Origin: Diphasiastrum complanatum | Taxonomy: Eukaryota; Streptophyta; Lycopodiopsida; Lycopodiales; Lycopodiaceae | Assembly (NCBI GenBank): GCA_029204225.1 | Contig: CM055093.1 | Location: 6,581,815 to 6,645,814 of the forward strand | DNA: 64,000 bases | Direction: 5' to 3' | Shown: piece by piece, positions 45,650 through 56,914 of the stretch | Position numbering within the stretch: the stretch's first letter is position 1 | Layout of the letters: each line of letters starts with the position of its first letter | Made by a program: the position numbers and the translations under genes | The notes under the pieces: model-generated | What the model was told of the DNA's origin: nothing | Database searches by the model: none | What the model saw: only the letters and a program-made list of their open reading frames with translations

Positions 45650-45963
45650 GTATGTATTCCAGTTTTGTGGTAGTTGTTTTTCCTAGTCTAGTAAGAAGCA
45701 AAGTACAATTGCTCTTTCCAGCACAGAAGCAAAGTATAAGGCAATGTGTAGTGCAGCACAGGAAGCTATATGGTTGAGACAAATCTTGGAAGAAATTGGC
45801 ATGAATTTGTATCACTTTATACGTGAGAGGCTGTTGAGTCGTGAAATTTATGTTGTTCATTGTAGTACGGAAGAACAACTAGCCGATATTTTCACTAAGC
45901 CACTTGTTGGAGAAAAGTTTGATAAGTTTAGATCAAAGATTTCTGTACTTAAAGTTTGTTGAC
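45650..45963 (+). pseudogene. Copia RNase H, 3' part beyond the insertion
   Basis: Continues the copia pol cut at 39335: STIALSSTEAKYKAM (about 45697 on; the usual 'ST-x-EAEY' motif), SAAQEAIWLRQILEEIGMNL, then EEQLADIFTKPLVGEKFDKF and the stop after LKVC at 45961. It lacks a middle RNase H stretch (the DNQSA...KHI part), as the frame jumps from ILEEIGMNLYHF to RERLLSREIYVVHC. Confidence 0.8.
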
Positions 45964-46018
45964 TTTAAAGCTATGTATATGACTGTATAAAAAGTAGACT
46001 CTACTTTAAGGTGAGAGA

Positions 46019-46280
46019 GTTAGAATTAAAGTAGAATCACTGTATTACTATACCATGGGTCCTATCAGTTAATAAGGATCAATTGGCCTCGCCACGAGGC
46101 AAGACAGGACACGCGTCCTGCCAACGGCAACCTGGGTCATGCATGGGTTGTCTGAGTGAACAATTATATGTACAGTGTAATTTTATTTTGAGAAATACAG
46201 TTGCTATGTGAGCTTGGTGTGGAGAGTGTTTCCTGTCTATGTTACTGTGTAGCATGATCTGTGTTCCTGTTCAAAGCAAA
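46019..46280 (+). mobile_element. Probable 3' LTR of the split copia
   Basis: Follows a purine-rich stretch (AAGGTGAGAGAG) 45 bases after the pol stop and begins TTAGAATTAAAGTAG. The right end is not fixed; tnp2-like coding sequence starts shortly after. Confidence 0.4.
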
Positions 46281-47060
46281 TTCGAAGTCTTTCAACAAGA
46301 GAGTCGTTCTAGTGCGAGGGACCCTAATGTCATTTCGGGCGACCTAGACTATGTCAACACATTGCAACATATTTATGAAGTCGATTACGAGACTAACGGC
46401 AAATACTTTATTTTTTTACGTAAATGGTTTAAGGTCATCTACGGAAGCAACGCCACGATTAGAAATGATAACTCAAAGTTTTTTCATATCGACTCAACAA
46501 AATGTATATCGATGGACTCTCATGACACTTTAGTATTGCCACGACATTGCAAACAAGTGAGACTCTAAATTTTCAATGTCATTAAAATTCGCAATCCAAT
46601 TATTTATGTATCAATCTTATAAGAGTAAGTTAATTTTTTTTTAATTCTTTGGCAGATTATATTCCATCCAGATCGAATAGACCCAAGATGGTGGTATGTG
46701 ATCCAACTTAATGCAAGAAAATGATGTGTGTTTGAAGGAAAAGATATTGTTGAATTGGATACACACGACGAACCATCATCCAATTTTGGCGACGTTTTGG
46801 AAGAACCTGAACCACTCATCCAAACTCCAAATAATGTCGAAATGATGGGAGAAGAAGGTACAAATGAAAATGATGAGATTCCTCCGATCGTACAAGACCT
46901 TGGGGGTAATTTGAGGCCCCCACATTTGGATGAGATAGAATTAGAAGAAGAAGAGATTGAATATGAGGGTAACTCACATCATCAAAGAGACACGATCGGA
47001 AATTTACGATTATACCTAGACCTAGATTCAGATGAGTGTCAAGACTTGTGTGATGACTAA
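46281..47060 (+). pseudogene. tnp2: CACTA tnp2 C-terminal region (DUF4216-like)
   Basis: Exon A ends at 46556: YETNGKYFIFLRKWFKVIYG, KFFHIDSTKCISMDSHDTLV, LPRHCKQV-type. A GT...AG intron 46557-46655 joins in phase 0 to exon B: IIFHPDRIDPRWWYVIQLNA. This order (colinear with DPFILA-x-Q-x-x-QVFY...W-x-V) is the DUF4216 domain at the end of tnp2. A TGA at about 46719 interrupts exon B; the frame then stays open through an acidic tail (VLEEPEPLIQTPNNVEMMGE, ELEEEEIEYEGN) to 47060. It is on the opposite strand from the tnp2 at 19.5-26 kb and complements it in content, but there is no sign they were one copy. Confidence 0.65.
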
Positions 47061-48086
47061 AATGATGTAAATGATGAGAATGATCTATGAGTATCTATCA
47101 TTCTTTTTTTTATATTCATCGCAATACTTTTTATGTATATTTTTATAGATAGAGTTGAATGTGATAATTATAATACCCGAACCTTGCAGTTATGTCCTAT
47201 TTCATAATGTCACCACATATTCCCTCCCTACAGCGTGTAGGTTTTTCCATGCAAGTTGGAAAGATTAGAACCTCGTCTTTAACAGGAGAAAAGTAAGGGC
47301 TACACACCTTCCTAGGATTGGGAATTTTAATTATCTACATTTCACCTTTGCAATTTAATTAATTGCTAGTGTATGCGATAAGATACGATATTGCTTTGAA
47401 CAAAATGAAAATTATGAATTACATTTAATTTCTTGCTATGTTAGATAACGTATTCTAATAATAAAACAAATTGAAACAACACAAACTCACCGGTAAACTC
47501 ACTCGAAGCTTAAGTGCAAACGTGCAATTGCTTGCTCTTTAAACGCTTGCTCTCTTTTTTTTGAATTTATTTGTAGTCTTCTTTAAATATGTGGCATTTT
47601 TATAAATAAACCTCCATATTAAATAAAGCAAATAAAATAAAAATTTTAAAAATTAATTAAAACACAGGCACGTAAAATTTTTGTTGTGTTGACTATGTGC
47701 CCCTGCTTGTAAGGCAGGGCCAAAAAGGTCAAATGAAATAAAAAAAAATTCTAAAAGAAAAAAAAAACATGTCATTGCTCTTATGATCACAAAAAGGACC
47801 CTCTCTAAATGAAGCCTTTCCTGCATCCTAGATTTTCTTGATAGACAAGGCCCAGTGCTCGTAAAAAAGTTTCAAACTAACCTTATAAAAAACCCACAAA
47901 ACTATTATAAAATTGACGAAAGGTTAAATAAAACCTTAAAATGTAAGATTCATAACTAAAAACTAGTTAATTTTGAGCCATAAAATAACCTATAAATCTA
48001 AAATAATGCGGTAAAAATGAATTTGAACAATTGGGTTGTTTGTATTTGTTTTTTTTTTTTTAGCACTGACAAGGCCTTAACTCTCA

Positions 48087-48089
<3 letters not shown>

Positions 48090-48132
<43 letters not shown>
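48090..48132 (+). repeat. (TA)n microsatellite
   Basis: About 43 bases of uninterrupted TA. Confidence 0.95.
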
Positions 48133-48133
<1 letters not shown>

Positions 48134-48221
48134 CACCTCACTTTATGGCTGTTTTTTGGTCCCTAAGCCCTAAAAAACCGTAACCTTAAAAAAATCCTAA
48201 ATTTCAAAAATCGCTCGTATC

Positions 48222-48560
48222 TCACCCTCCCACCTCTCTCTCTCCTCGTGCTCTCTCTCTCTCTCTCACCTTCCATCTCCTTCCCTCTCCGCTCTCTCTC
48301 TCACCCTCTCCGCTCTCACCTTTTATCTCCTTCCCCGCTCTCTTTCTCACCTCCCTCTCCGCTCTCACTTCTCATTTCTCTCTCTCAACTCTCTCTGCTC
48401 TCTCACCTCCCATCTCTGAGCTCTCTCACCAACTCACCTCTCTCGATCCATCTCCAGCTCACCTTGTGCTGCTGCTCCTCGCTCGCTCTCTCTCCCGATA
48501 CTGTCTGCTGCTCCTCTCTCTCCCGATCAGCCATCGCTGCTCCTCACGCTCTCGCTTATT
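48222..48560 (+). repeat. Pyrimidine-rich (CTCTCT/CACCTC) tract
   Basis: A long C+T strand of loosely repeated 'ctctctcacctccc(a/c)tctcc' units. It is low complexity; an open frame through it is not treated as a gene. Confidence 0.8.
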
Positions 48561-49317
48561 TTTTATAGAATGAAAATACAGCGAGGAAAATGATATCATG
48601 AAATACAGGATCTACAAGCATTCGATTGATCAAACATAAAGTGAAATCACTCTACACACAAGAAGCAAACACTTGATTACAAAAGCGTGATCATAGCCTC
48701 ACGAAGCATGTACATATACGTTCGCATGCTAGTACCATGCCAAGATTTCATATAATGTGCAATATGATGACTATCGTATTCACACTTAGTATGTACAATA
48801 TCCTTCGTCCTCACATCTACGTATGCACAGCTAACTATCGCGGCATCATACATGCCAAGAAAACCTTTGCTAACCTTACACGTCCCCAAAACACGACGAA
48901 TCCATTCCCAACATGCCACGCGACTGAAGACGGTTAGCAGTGACCGTTGGTGTCATGTGACATGGACACCAACAATTTTTCTCTCTCTAGGCTATATCTC
49001 TTTATATCTCTCTCCATACATCGCTAGAGTTCTCTTTAAAACCTTCTATGTCACGAATATTTTGGAACTTGCCCTTTCAACTTTCAATTGCTCGTCGTCA
49101 GGTGCCCGTCGATGAAAGTTTAGGGCACACGTGGCCCAATCAAAACACAATATTCAGTTTTTCTCTACAACAGCCTACATTCTCTCTCTCTCAAATGAGA
49201 GTCTATGAAGTATCCAGATTTCCACAGCTGAATGCAAGCTGAGAAGCAATGTCTAGGTATAGTGTTGTGATGCCCAGTTTTTGAAGTGTTCTGTAAGCTT
49301 TGAAAGCATGTACAATC

Positions 49318-52300
49318 ATGAGGAAGAGCAGTTGGGTGCAAGACCTTGTACAAACATCAGCAAAACCTTTTCACTCTTACGCTTTCCATGTCTCTAGAGC
49401 TGCCGTTTTGAAGAGCAAGAGATTAGATCCAAACTGGAGCAACATGCTAAATCATCTGTTGGCATTTTTGGTGCTAATGCTGCTTTCATATCTAGTTATA
49501 TGGCCAATTTACTCATATGGGTCTTCTTCTTCCATCTTCCCTTCCAAGCTGAGCCAGCAGGCTGAAAAAATGGGTCCCAACAGTGGCCATTCAGAAGAAA
49601 TACTGAGAGTTTATGTAGCTGATCTGCCCAGGGAGCTGAATTATGGACTGTTAGAGAGCTATTGGACAGAAAGGAAGGGTCGGAAAACCCCGATGCAGGG
49701 GGAAGAGGAAACTTCTAGTGCAAGATCTTTAACAGGAGACTTGCTGCCGTATCCGGAAAATCCACTGTGGCGGCAGTACAGCGCTGAGTACTGGCTTCTG
49801 GCAGATTTGATGACTCCAGAGGAGTTGCGAAGAAACTCGGTTGCAAAACGGGTGCGTGATCCCGCGCAAGCAGATGTCATCTTTGTGCCGTTCTTTGCAA
49901 CCTTAAGCGCAGAAATTCAGCTGGGAAAAGCGCGCGGAAGATTTAGGCATCAGAGTGGTAATGAGGATTATAGCAGACAGAGGAAGGCAGTGGACATTGT
50001 AAAGAATTCATCCCGTTGGAGCTCGTCTGAAGGCAGAGATCACGTCTTTGTCCTTACAGGTCAGGCTTCAATCAAGCGATTTGATATCCGACCCATCTTT
50101 GGAGATTATCTTTAATTATCTTCTGATTTGAACACATTATGTTCTATTATCAGTGCAAAGAGTAAGAAGAAAAGTTTTATTTTACTCTCTCTTTACTCGT
50201 CAGTCTCATTGCAAGCAATATGTAAGCTGAACTTGAATCTTACAAGACGAAATTGCAGATATATGAACGATTTCGCGCATATTTGCACCTTTTACTGATC
50301 GTTATGTAAGGAGACTGGAAAGTATCGGTAGAAGACATGATGATCAGAAAGGAATTATAAACGCATGAAAGTATCTCAGAAGGCAATGCAGGAAATTTGA
50401 AAGGCTTTGGTTGCAAGAAAAATTTGCAAGAGCTTCGCTAGCACAAGTGAGGAATGAATCGAATTCAACCAACTTATAGGTGAATTTGGTGAGTCCATTA
50501 CACTGAATAGTAATTGGGCTGATCAGTTCTGAACAAAAATTTGCAAGCATGTACAGTTTTGTAAACATAGGCTATAAAAATCTCGGCAAAGGTTTCTAGG
50601 GATTTGAACCTATCAGGCGAACGTTTTCCAGGGCTGGCGAAGAAAGATAAGTAACTCTCCATCTCAATTCCCTGTCCCTTGATCTCTGTCATGGGGATCA
50701 GGGGTTCAAGTTGCTCTTTTGGCAAGGGATTTGGGTTTAGTAAGTTATCAGTTTTCTGATACTTGACCTGTATTATGGGATTACATTCAATAACTTTTTA
50801 GCAAAGGATATGGATTCAGTGAAATTCGTGGAATCTGACCTGTAAAAAGGTAATATTTCATGTAACATTTGAGTCATGTGCCAATAGCTTCTTTGGACAG
50901 TCTAATACATAGGATTGAAAAGCCTTTGACACTAGTGTCCTCATAGAGATGTGAAAGCGGAAAAGATAGTGAAATCTACAACTGTATCAGAAGGGAGTCT
51001 TTTATTTCACAGGATATAAAAGCTGGATCTCAAACATAGCAGCTTGGACAACCTAAAATCTTTGAGGCACATTGCAGGCTGTCAAACGTTTTAAAACCAC
51101 AACTAATAGCCTTCTGAAATATGCCTTTAACAAAAAATTTAGTTGAGGAATGTCAGCTTGTTAAAATGCCCACAAATCTAGGTGGCTAGTTTCATTTTTC
51201 TTGACACTCTTAAGCTAATTTTGATTCATTGATTTGTTTCAATGGATGATGGGGCTTAGCACAGCCACTTTGTTTCTCAGAAAGTTGAAGCTTATCAGTC
51301 TTGCAAATGTTCAGGATGTAGGTTTACTTGATTATCTTTTTGTCTTTAGAATTTTTCTTCTATGGACAAAGCTTTTATAGACATATATATAGCCTCTGAA
51401 ATCTCAGAACCAATGATCAAAGAGCGTTCCACTTTTTGTGTATATTTCTTAGCTTAGATTGAATGATGGAGAAATGCAATTGCTTGACAGATCCAGTTGC
51501 CATGTGGCATGTTAGAAAGGAAATTGCCTCCTCAATGTTTCTCGTTGTTGATTTTGGAGGCTGGTATATGGAAGATGCCATGAAAATCTCGAAAGATGGA
51601 GGCACGGTAGATGTAATTGAGCACACACAAGTATCTCTAACGAAAGATGTGATTGTTCCTTACACACATCTGCTTCCATCGCTACATATATTGAAGAATT
51701 CTACACGAGACACATTATTGTATTTCAAGGGTGCAAAGCATCGGCACAGAGTATGTATAAATTCATTTTTATGAAGTTCTCTGTCAGAGTTCAATGCAGA
51801 TGAATAATTGAATACACGTCTTTGGCAAATTTGTGCTTCAGGGCTTCATGCTAGGAGGCATACCAAAGGAATGCGTAGTCAAATAACTCATGTAATGCTT
51901 TCTTCATCAGACAGGACTTGTTCGTGAGAAGTTATGGGATGTCTTACAAGGCGAACCCGGAGTCATATTGGAAGAAGGTTTTCCAAGCAAAGAAGGACGA
52001 AATCAAGCTATGAAGTCTATGCGTACCTCAGAGTTTTGCCTCCACCCTGCTGGCGACACACCTTCTTCTTGCCGCCTTTTTGATGCCATTGCCAGCCTTT
52101 GTATTCCTGTCATTGTCAGTGACAGCATTGAGTTGCCTTTTGAAGGTATGCTAGATTATCGACAATTTTGTATATTTATTTCAGTGCAAGAGGCATTACA
52201 GCCTAAGCACTTAATCCAGTTACTACAGAATCTTAGCTCAGAACAGAAAAGGCAAATGCGTCAGCATTTGGCTGATGTCCAACATCACTTTGAGTATGAA

Positions 52301-52465
52301 AACATGTTCCCTGGGGGACGAGGACTGGTGATCAAAGATGGTGCTGTGAGTCTGATCTGGAAGAAAATTTTGCAAAAAGTACCACACAAACAAGAAGCTA
52401 TCAGTCGAAGCAAAAGAATCCCAAAAGGAGCTTCCTCCATACCTGCTAGGTGTCATTGTGTATAG
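49318..52465 (+). CDS. GT47 exostosin-family glycosyltransferase, ARAD-like
   Basis: Three exons: 49318-50059, 51491-51750, 51911-52465. Introns 50060-51490 and 51751-51910 are GT...AG and keep frame (phases 1 and 0), giving 518 residues. It is a type II Golgi protein: short basic N-tail, membrane anchor about residues 46-66 (LLAFLVLMLLSYLVIWPIY), then the exostosin domain. Domain motifs are LRVYVADLPRELNYGLL, RVRDPAQADVIFVPFFATLS, GRDHVFVLTDP, DVIVPYTHLLPS, DTLLYFKGAKHRHRTGLVRE, SEFCLHPAGDTPSSCRLFDA and CIPVIVSDSIELPFEGMLDY. This matches plant ARAD1/ARAD2-type arabinan arabinosyltransferases, which build pectic side chains from UDP-sugars in the Golgi; substrate here is inferred. ATG 49318 is the first in-frame start. 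It appears intact, the only such host gene in the window. Confidence 0.92.
50060..51490 (+). other. Intron 1 of the GT47 gene
   Basis: 1431 bp, GTCAGG...TTGACAG. It contains no credible ORF. The patch 'caggcgaacgttttccagggctggcgaag' near 50616 echoes the leader motif of the gypsy at 61-62 kb. Confidence 0.85.
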
Positions 52466-55178
52466 CTTCTTGATGCTGATCTCTCAGTTTATTACAAATC
52501 ACTTCAAGGAACTCTGGAAGGTATCCATCCATTTTTGCATTTACATTACATTATAGTTTCTTACCATCATGGAGGATCAGCCTTTTAGGTGCTGAATTTT
52601 TGAGCTTGTAATTATTCTAACAATGCTGTCTCTCAAAGAGTAGCATATTAAGCAACCAAACAGAATGGAGTATATAGCAACCTTAACAGTATGATAGGGT
52701 GGACTTTATATAACCTTGAAGATTGTTTCTTGAACAAAAAATCATACGATTGTAGCCTAAAGGCTAAGCATATGTGTTAACACAAAAAATTGTAGATTTC
52801 ATTGCATCATACAAAAGTAGACAAGAACCAAGCCATAGTAACCAGTCCTCGATATTTGCAATCACTCTTTCCGTTGATGATCTCTAAGCTTCCATGAAGT
52901 TACAGATTGATTTTAAAAGCATTCCAAATGCATCAAAAGACAATGCCTTTATTGTAAGGTCTGCAAACATCTTGCCACTGACAATACAAATGACCTCTTG
53001 CAGCACATCTCTAGTAAAGTGATATCCTTCTATGTTTACTATGCTTATGAAAAATCTCATTTTTGATGAGGAGAATGATTCCTTGGTTATGGGTTTCCAG
53101 CTCCCTCATCATGTTTATGATCTACCCACACTCCATCGTGGCGTGGCAAACACCAACGGACTTGTCATTTGTTAACGATAGTGCAACTGAAGCATGTTTG
53201 TGCTTGCCCATCTAGTTGTGAATCAACCTAGTGTACATATGTAACCCAATGTTGATTTGAGTCATCAACATCCTCTTCCTAGCTTATATAGTTGCAATTT
53301 AATTCTATATCATCGGCGTCCCCTTTCAGCCATATGTAGTCACATGTTGACCTTATGAAGTAATACATGCATTGTGGTTTCTCTCAGGTATCCTAGCACC
53401 CTTTTTCCATCTTCTTTATGTTCATTTCTAGGATTTGCTAAGAATCTTTTGAGCTAGATGATTCAAAATAGTTAGAAAAAAAAGTGTGCACCTTGCATGT
53501 GTAAGGCCAAACCAATGGACAATTATGATTTCATTTGATAGTTAAAAATAAAAGTGAATTTAAGGCCATTTCGACACTAAATCAAATTAGAGGCCTAAAA
53601 GTCAAGTTAGATGAATAAAACGTGTTTTTCACCTACTTTGAAATTCAAATTTGTAGGGAGGTAGAAGTTGGCCAATAGCCAATAGGGCCAAATGCCTCGT
53701 TCTTCACTATAAACAATGGCTCAACTTACTTCAGTTTCATGTTCAATCAAAGAAATGTGCAAAGTTTACCATTCTGGCAATTGGATGTCCTTGCTTCTCC
53801 TTCTTCGTTTATTGGATTTGATGGTTGATGGATTTTTTGTATTTGTTGCAGTTATATGCATTACTTGAGATTTTCAAGTACACCCAATTTCCATTAGGTG
53901 CAGTCTATAAAAGTTATCTTGTGATTTCTTATTATCAGAATTAGAATTATGATTAGTCAATAAAAAAATTTACAGAATTCTTAATTCACATGATAACGAG
54001 AGAATAATCAATACCATGTTAAAAAATAGGAACGTTATTACTTTTAGAAGACATATGAGTCATTCTAGAAAGTCCTTTCTACGAGAAACTTATAAGAATT
54101 GATTCAAAAAATCCTTATTAAGAAGTGTAATGTACAATTTTCATTTCCACTTTAGTCATGGCACAAGCTGTCATTCAAATACCTTTTAAGGTTCGATCTA
54201 GAATGTGTCTAGATTCATGTTGGAGGGTTTGAGGATATCAAGGCAATCCTAATTAGATTATTCATTTATTAGTAGTTGATAAGTGAGAGAGATTTGGCAC
54301 CCTGCGTGTCTAAGTCCACCAACCCAATGATCACATAGCTATTTGATTGATTAGAAGTAAATAAAAGAACTTTAGGCCAAGTTGCGAGAATGGAATGTCG
54401 CAGGGCCTAATTGTCAAGTTAGTGAATAAAAGTGGGTTCCTCTTATTTCTTGTTTCATCTCTCATGTTTTCTTAAGATCTTTATGTTATTAGATTTGCTA
54501 ATTGGTCAGATTGAATCTTGTTATACTTTTTTTAAGAGAAAAGAGAGAGAAAAAAAAAAAAAGCTTGGTCGTGGTGATTAGGGTTAGTGAAACGTAGTGT
54601 TAATTGTGAAATAACAATCATGTGTATAAATCTGAATTTATGTTATCGCTCTCATGGAAATGAACTTTCGTGTGACATGCTAGAATCCTTGTCATCGATT
54701 GATGCTTTGTAGGTGCTTAGGTCTAGGATTTTGGAGACAAAAGGGGTAAAATCTTTATCATACGTTGATAGATTTCTGATCTTTGAAACCAACCTTTGCA
54801 AGCAGGACTGCCTTGATGCAGTGAAGCTACAGTTTGAACGACAAAGGTTACTTCCCAACCATTTTTCAGAATTGAAGAAAAACAGTGAAAAAATTCTCAA
54901 AACCCAAAAAATACAGAAAACTAATCTTCGCTTGTTCTATTGTATACAGATTTGATCTAGACCGATTTATAGCCACGTAGGCAAAGCTTAGTTCTAAAAT
55001 AAAAAAAAAAGGAACGTTTTCTGAGTTTCTGATGTTAAAAAATTCAGTTTCTCTGTTCGAACCTTTGCTAGTGTCACTAGTCAATCCATGATACTTTGTG
55101 GTTAAACAAACGTTAAGACTAGGTTTTTTAAGTTTCTAATCAATTTTTGTCGCAAAACTATATTTTTTCACAAAAAAT
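52466..55178. other. Intergenic, no gene seen
   Basis: AT-rich, with only short unconvincing frames (for example 54713-54955). Two passages near 53570-53620 and 54372-54430 share 'taggcc...cgaca/tcgcag...ggcctaa...gtcaagttag(a)tgaataaaa', perhaps the same decayed LTR twice. Confidence 0.4.
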
Positions 55179-55270
55179 CACCAAAGCATTGGGAAAAGAC
55201 TTGTTCATGAAGCATAGGACTTCACTTGGAGTGCTATCAAAGTCTATGTTAAAACTAGTTGAAGAGGGAG
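55179..55270 (+). pseudogene. Copia C-terminal tail
   Basis: The last 25-30 codons of RNase H: (T)KAL-like, KDLFMKHRTSLGVLSKSMLK, LVEEGV, directly followed by the family B LTR. It is nearly the same as the end of the chimeric ORF at 9351-9450. Everything upstream is gone. Confidence 0.75.
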
Positions 55271-55917
55271 TGTGAAAGATTCAACTAGTTTCAACACATT
55301 TTGCTATATTTTCATATTTGGCATATTGAGGCCAAAACTTGTTCTAGACTTAGAGGTTGACTTTTCAAAGTTCATTAGTCTAAATTTCACTTGAATAAAC
55401 ACTTTTTGAAAGTTTGGGAAAGTTAGAATGCGAGTTTGAGTACATTCAAATTTGAATAATTGGGTACATTGAATCTAGACACAAAATTAGTAGGGTTAGC
55501 ATTTTGGTGGGAAAGCCAAGTGGCCAAATAGGGTTTGGACCTGTTATAAAAGGATGTAACTCGTGGAGAGAACTATCTTCTCTCTTCTCTATCTCATTTC
55601 ATGCTTATACATGGTTCTCTTGGGTTCTACTATCCATTGGTGCACTATCTTGGTGATGGCTTGCAATTCTATGTGTAGAATGGTCTATATTTGCTATTTT
55701 TGGATCCACATGTGTGAAATACAGTAGCTTGCTGGTTTTGTACGGACAGCAACAGTACTTTTTCATTTCATTCAAGTTTAATCAAGTTCTATTCGTGTTT
55801 GCATTTCATTTTGTGTGTAGATGCTGATTTTTCTACATTGGTGAGATTGGTAGTGTGTTTCTCTTTCTAACCAAAGATCATTCAAGTAGATTGGATCATA
55901 ATGATCTAAAATTCACA
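55271..55917 (+). mobile_element. Copia 3' LTR, family B
   Basis: 647 bp, TGTGAAAGATTCAAC...AAATTCACA, preceded by GAAGAGGGAG. Contains TTATAAAAGG (about 55550). It matches 8721-9350 reversed, and has the same length as the family A LTR. Confidence 0.8.
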
Positions 55918-56648
55918 CGAAGTGTGCACCACATCTCAAACGGATATACAAGAATTCATTCTTGACTTTGGTGCTACGTCACATTTCGTGACCACCAAGC
56001 ACATGATTACTGATTACCGTCAAACGGATTCCTCCAGATACATTATATTGGGAGATGGATCAAGGCACCAAGTAAGTGGAACAAGCCGACTATGGCTGTA
56101 TGCCAACGACAGAGATAGGAAGCTTGACAACATGCTATATGTCCCAACACTTCAAAAGGATCTATTTTCTGTCGCGAAGTTGGTTGATCCAAGCATGAAT
56201 GTTACCTTTGCAGATGACTCATGTGAAGTGACTGAAGCGAACAACACTCACCTCATCATGTAGGGATAGCGCAAAGGCAACTTGTACTATTTGAAGATAC
56301 AAGTTCCAACGGAACAAGCACACCAGATTCACGAGTCCACTGATATCTTATGGCACAAAAAGTTATGTCATACGAATATGATGGCTTTATACAAGGCCAG
56401 TCAGAACGGAGTATTTACTGGCACAAGCATCAAAGATGCAAACATTCTGAAGTCATGTGAAACATGTAACAAATGCAAGATGTCAAGAACACACTTCACA
56501 AAAAACTCGTTCAAGACAACAGAGCTCTTGGAGATTATACATTCTGACATTTGCGGACCTTTCGACGTAGTCTCACTTGGAGACTCGAAGTACTACATCA
56601 CATTCATTGACGACTTTAGCAAGTTTGCTGCCGTATACTTCATTCAAA
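55918..56648 (+). pseudogene. Copia protease and integrase N-terminus (first copy)
   Basis: Starts abruptly after the LTR: QTDIQEFILDFGATSHFVTT (protease site DSGA changed to DFGA), DNMLYVPTLQKDLFSVAKL. After a stop near 56262 comes DILWHKKLCHTNMMALYKAS, CETCNKCKMSRTHF, LLEIIHSDICGPFDVVSLGD, TFIDDFSKFAAVYFIQNK. It ends at ~56648 where gypsy integrase starts on the other strand. The same family is repeated from 56915. Confidence 0.75.
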
Positions 56649-56914
56649 ACAAACTGCATCCTGATCATAAACCAATTGAAATGGCGTTTGATCAGTGCTT
56701 CATTTGTATGCTGTCCTGAATGCCCACAACGCAGCATGTAACTTGTGCTCTCAATCAGATCTGCTAACTTCCACTGTTTTCGTGATAACGCTACACAAGA
56801 TCTTGTTGGATGATGTCTGCCGATTACCACGCGGATAATAAGGTGCGCTGAATTGATGGATCATGAAGAACTCCTCCAATAGGACCTTGATGGTCGCATT
56901 GACGAAATGGCAGA
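56649..56914 (-). pseudogene. Ty3/gypsy integrase fragment
   Basis: On the minus strand: HFVNATIKVLLEEFFMIHQF, SAPYYPRGNRQ, then in a shifted frame HAALWAFRTAYK...STDQTPFQLVYDQDAV. It is the same family as 36041-36470 and extends it toward the C-terminus. It lies exactly between two copies of one copia family. Confidence 0.7.

Larger units (their letters stand above)
47061..49317. other. Intergenic and putative promoter side of the GT47 gene
   Basis: AT-rich; includes a (TA)n run at 48090-48132 and a pyrimidine-rich tract (48222-48560, CTCTCT and CACCTC repeats) whose apparent ORF is only low complexity. Another CT-rich patch and 'ctatatctctttatatctc' (about 48992) lie 300 bases before the gene start and could be core promoter or 5' UTR. 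No gene is seen. Confidence 0.45.

Noticed and set aside
48248-48568. 106-codon Ser/Leu/Pro-rich ORF
   Set aside because: Low-complexity pyrimidine tract without motif or homologue in the window; more likely non-coding or UTR.
49300-49317. Start of the GT47 gene at 49300
   Set aside because: That codon is TTG; the first in-frame ATG is 49318, and the membrane anchor is unaffected.
50344-50725. Minus-strand ORFs within the GT47 intron
   Set aside because: Short, no motif, and inside an intron whose splice phases are consistent.
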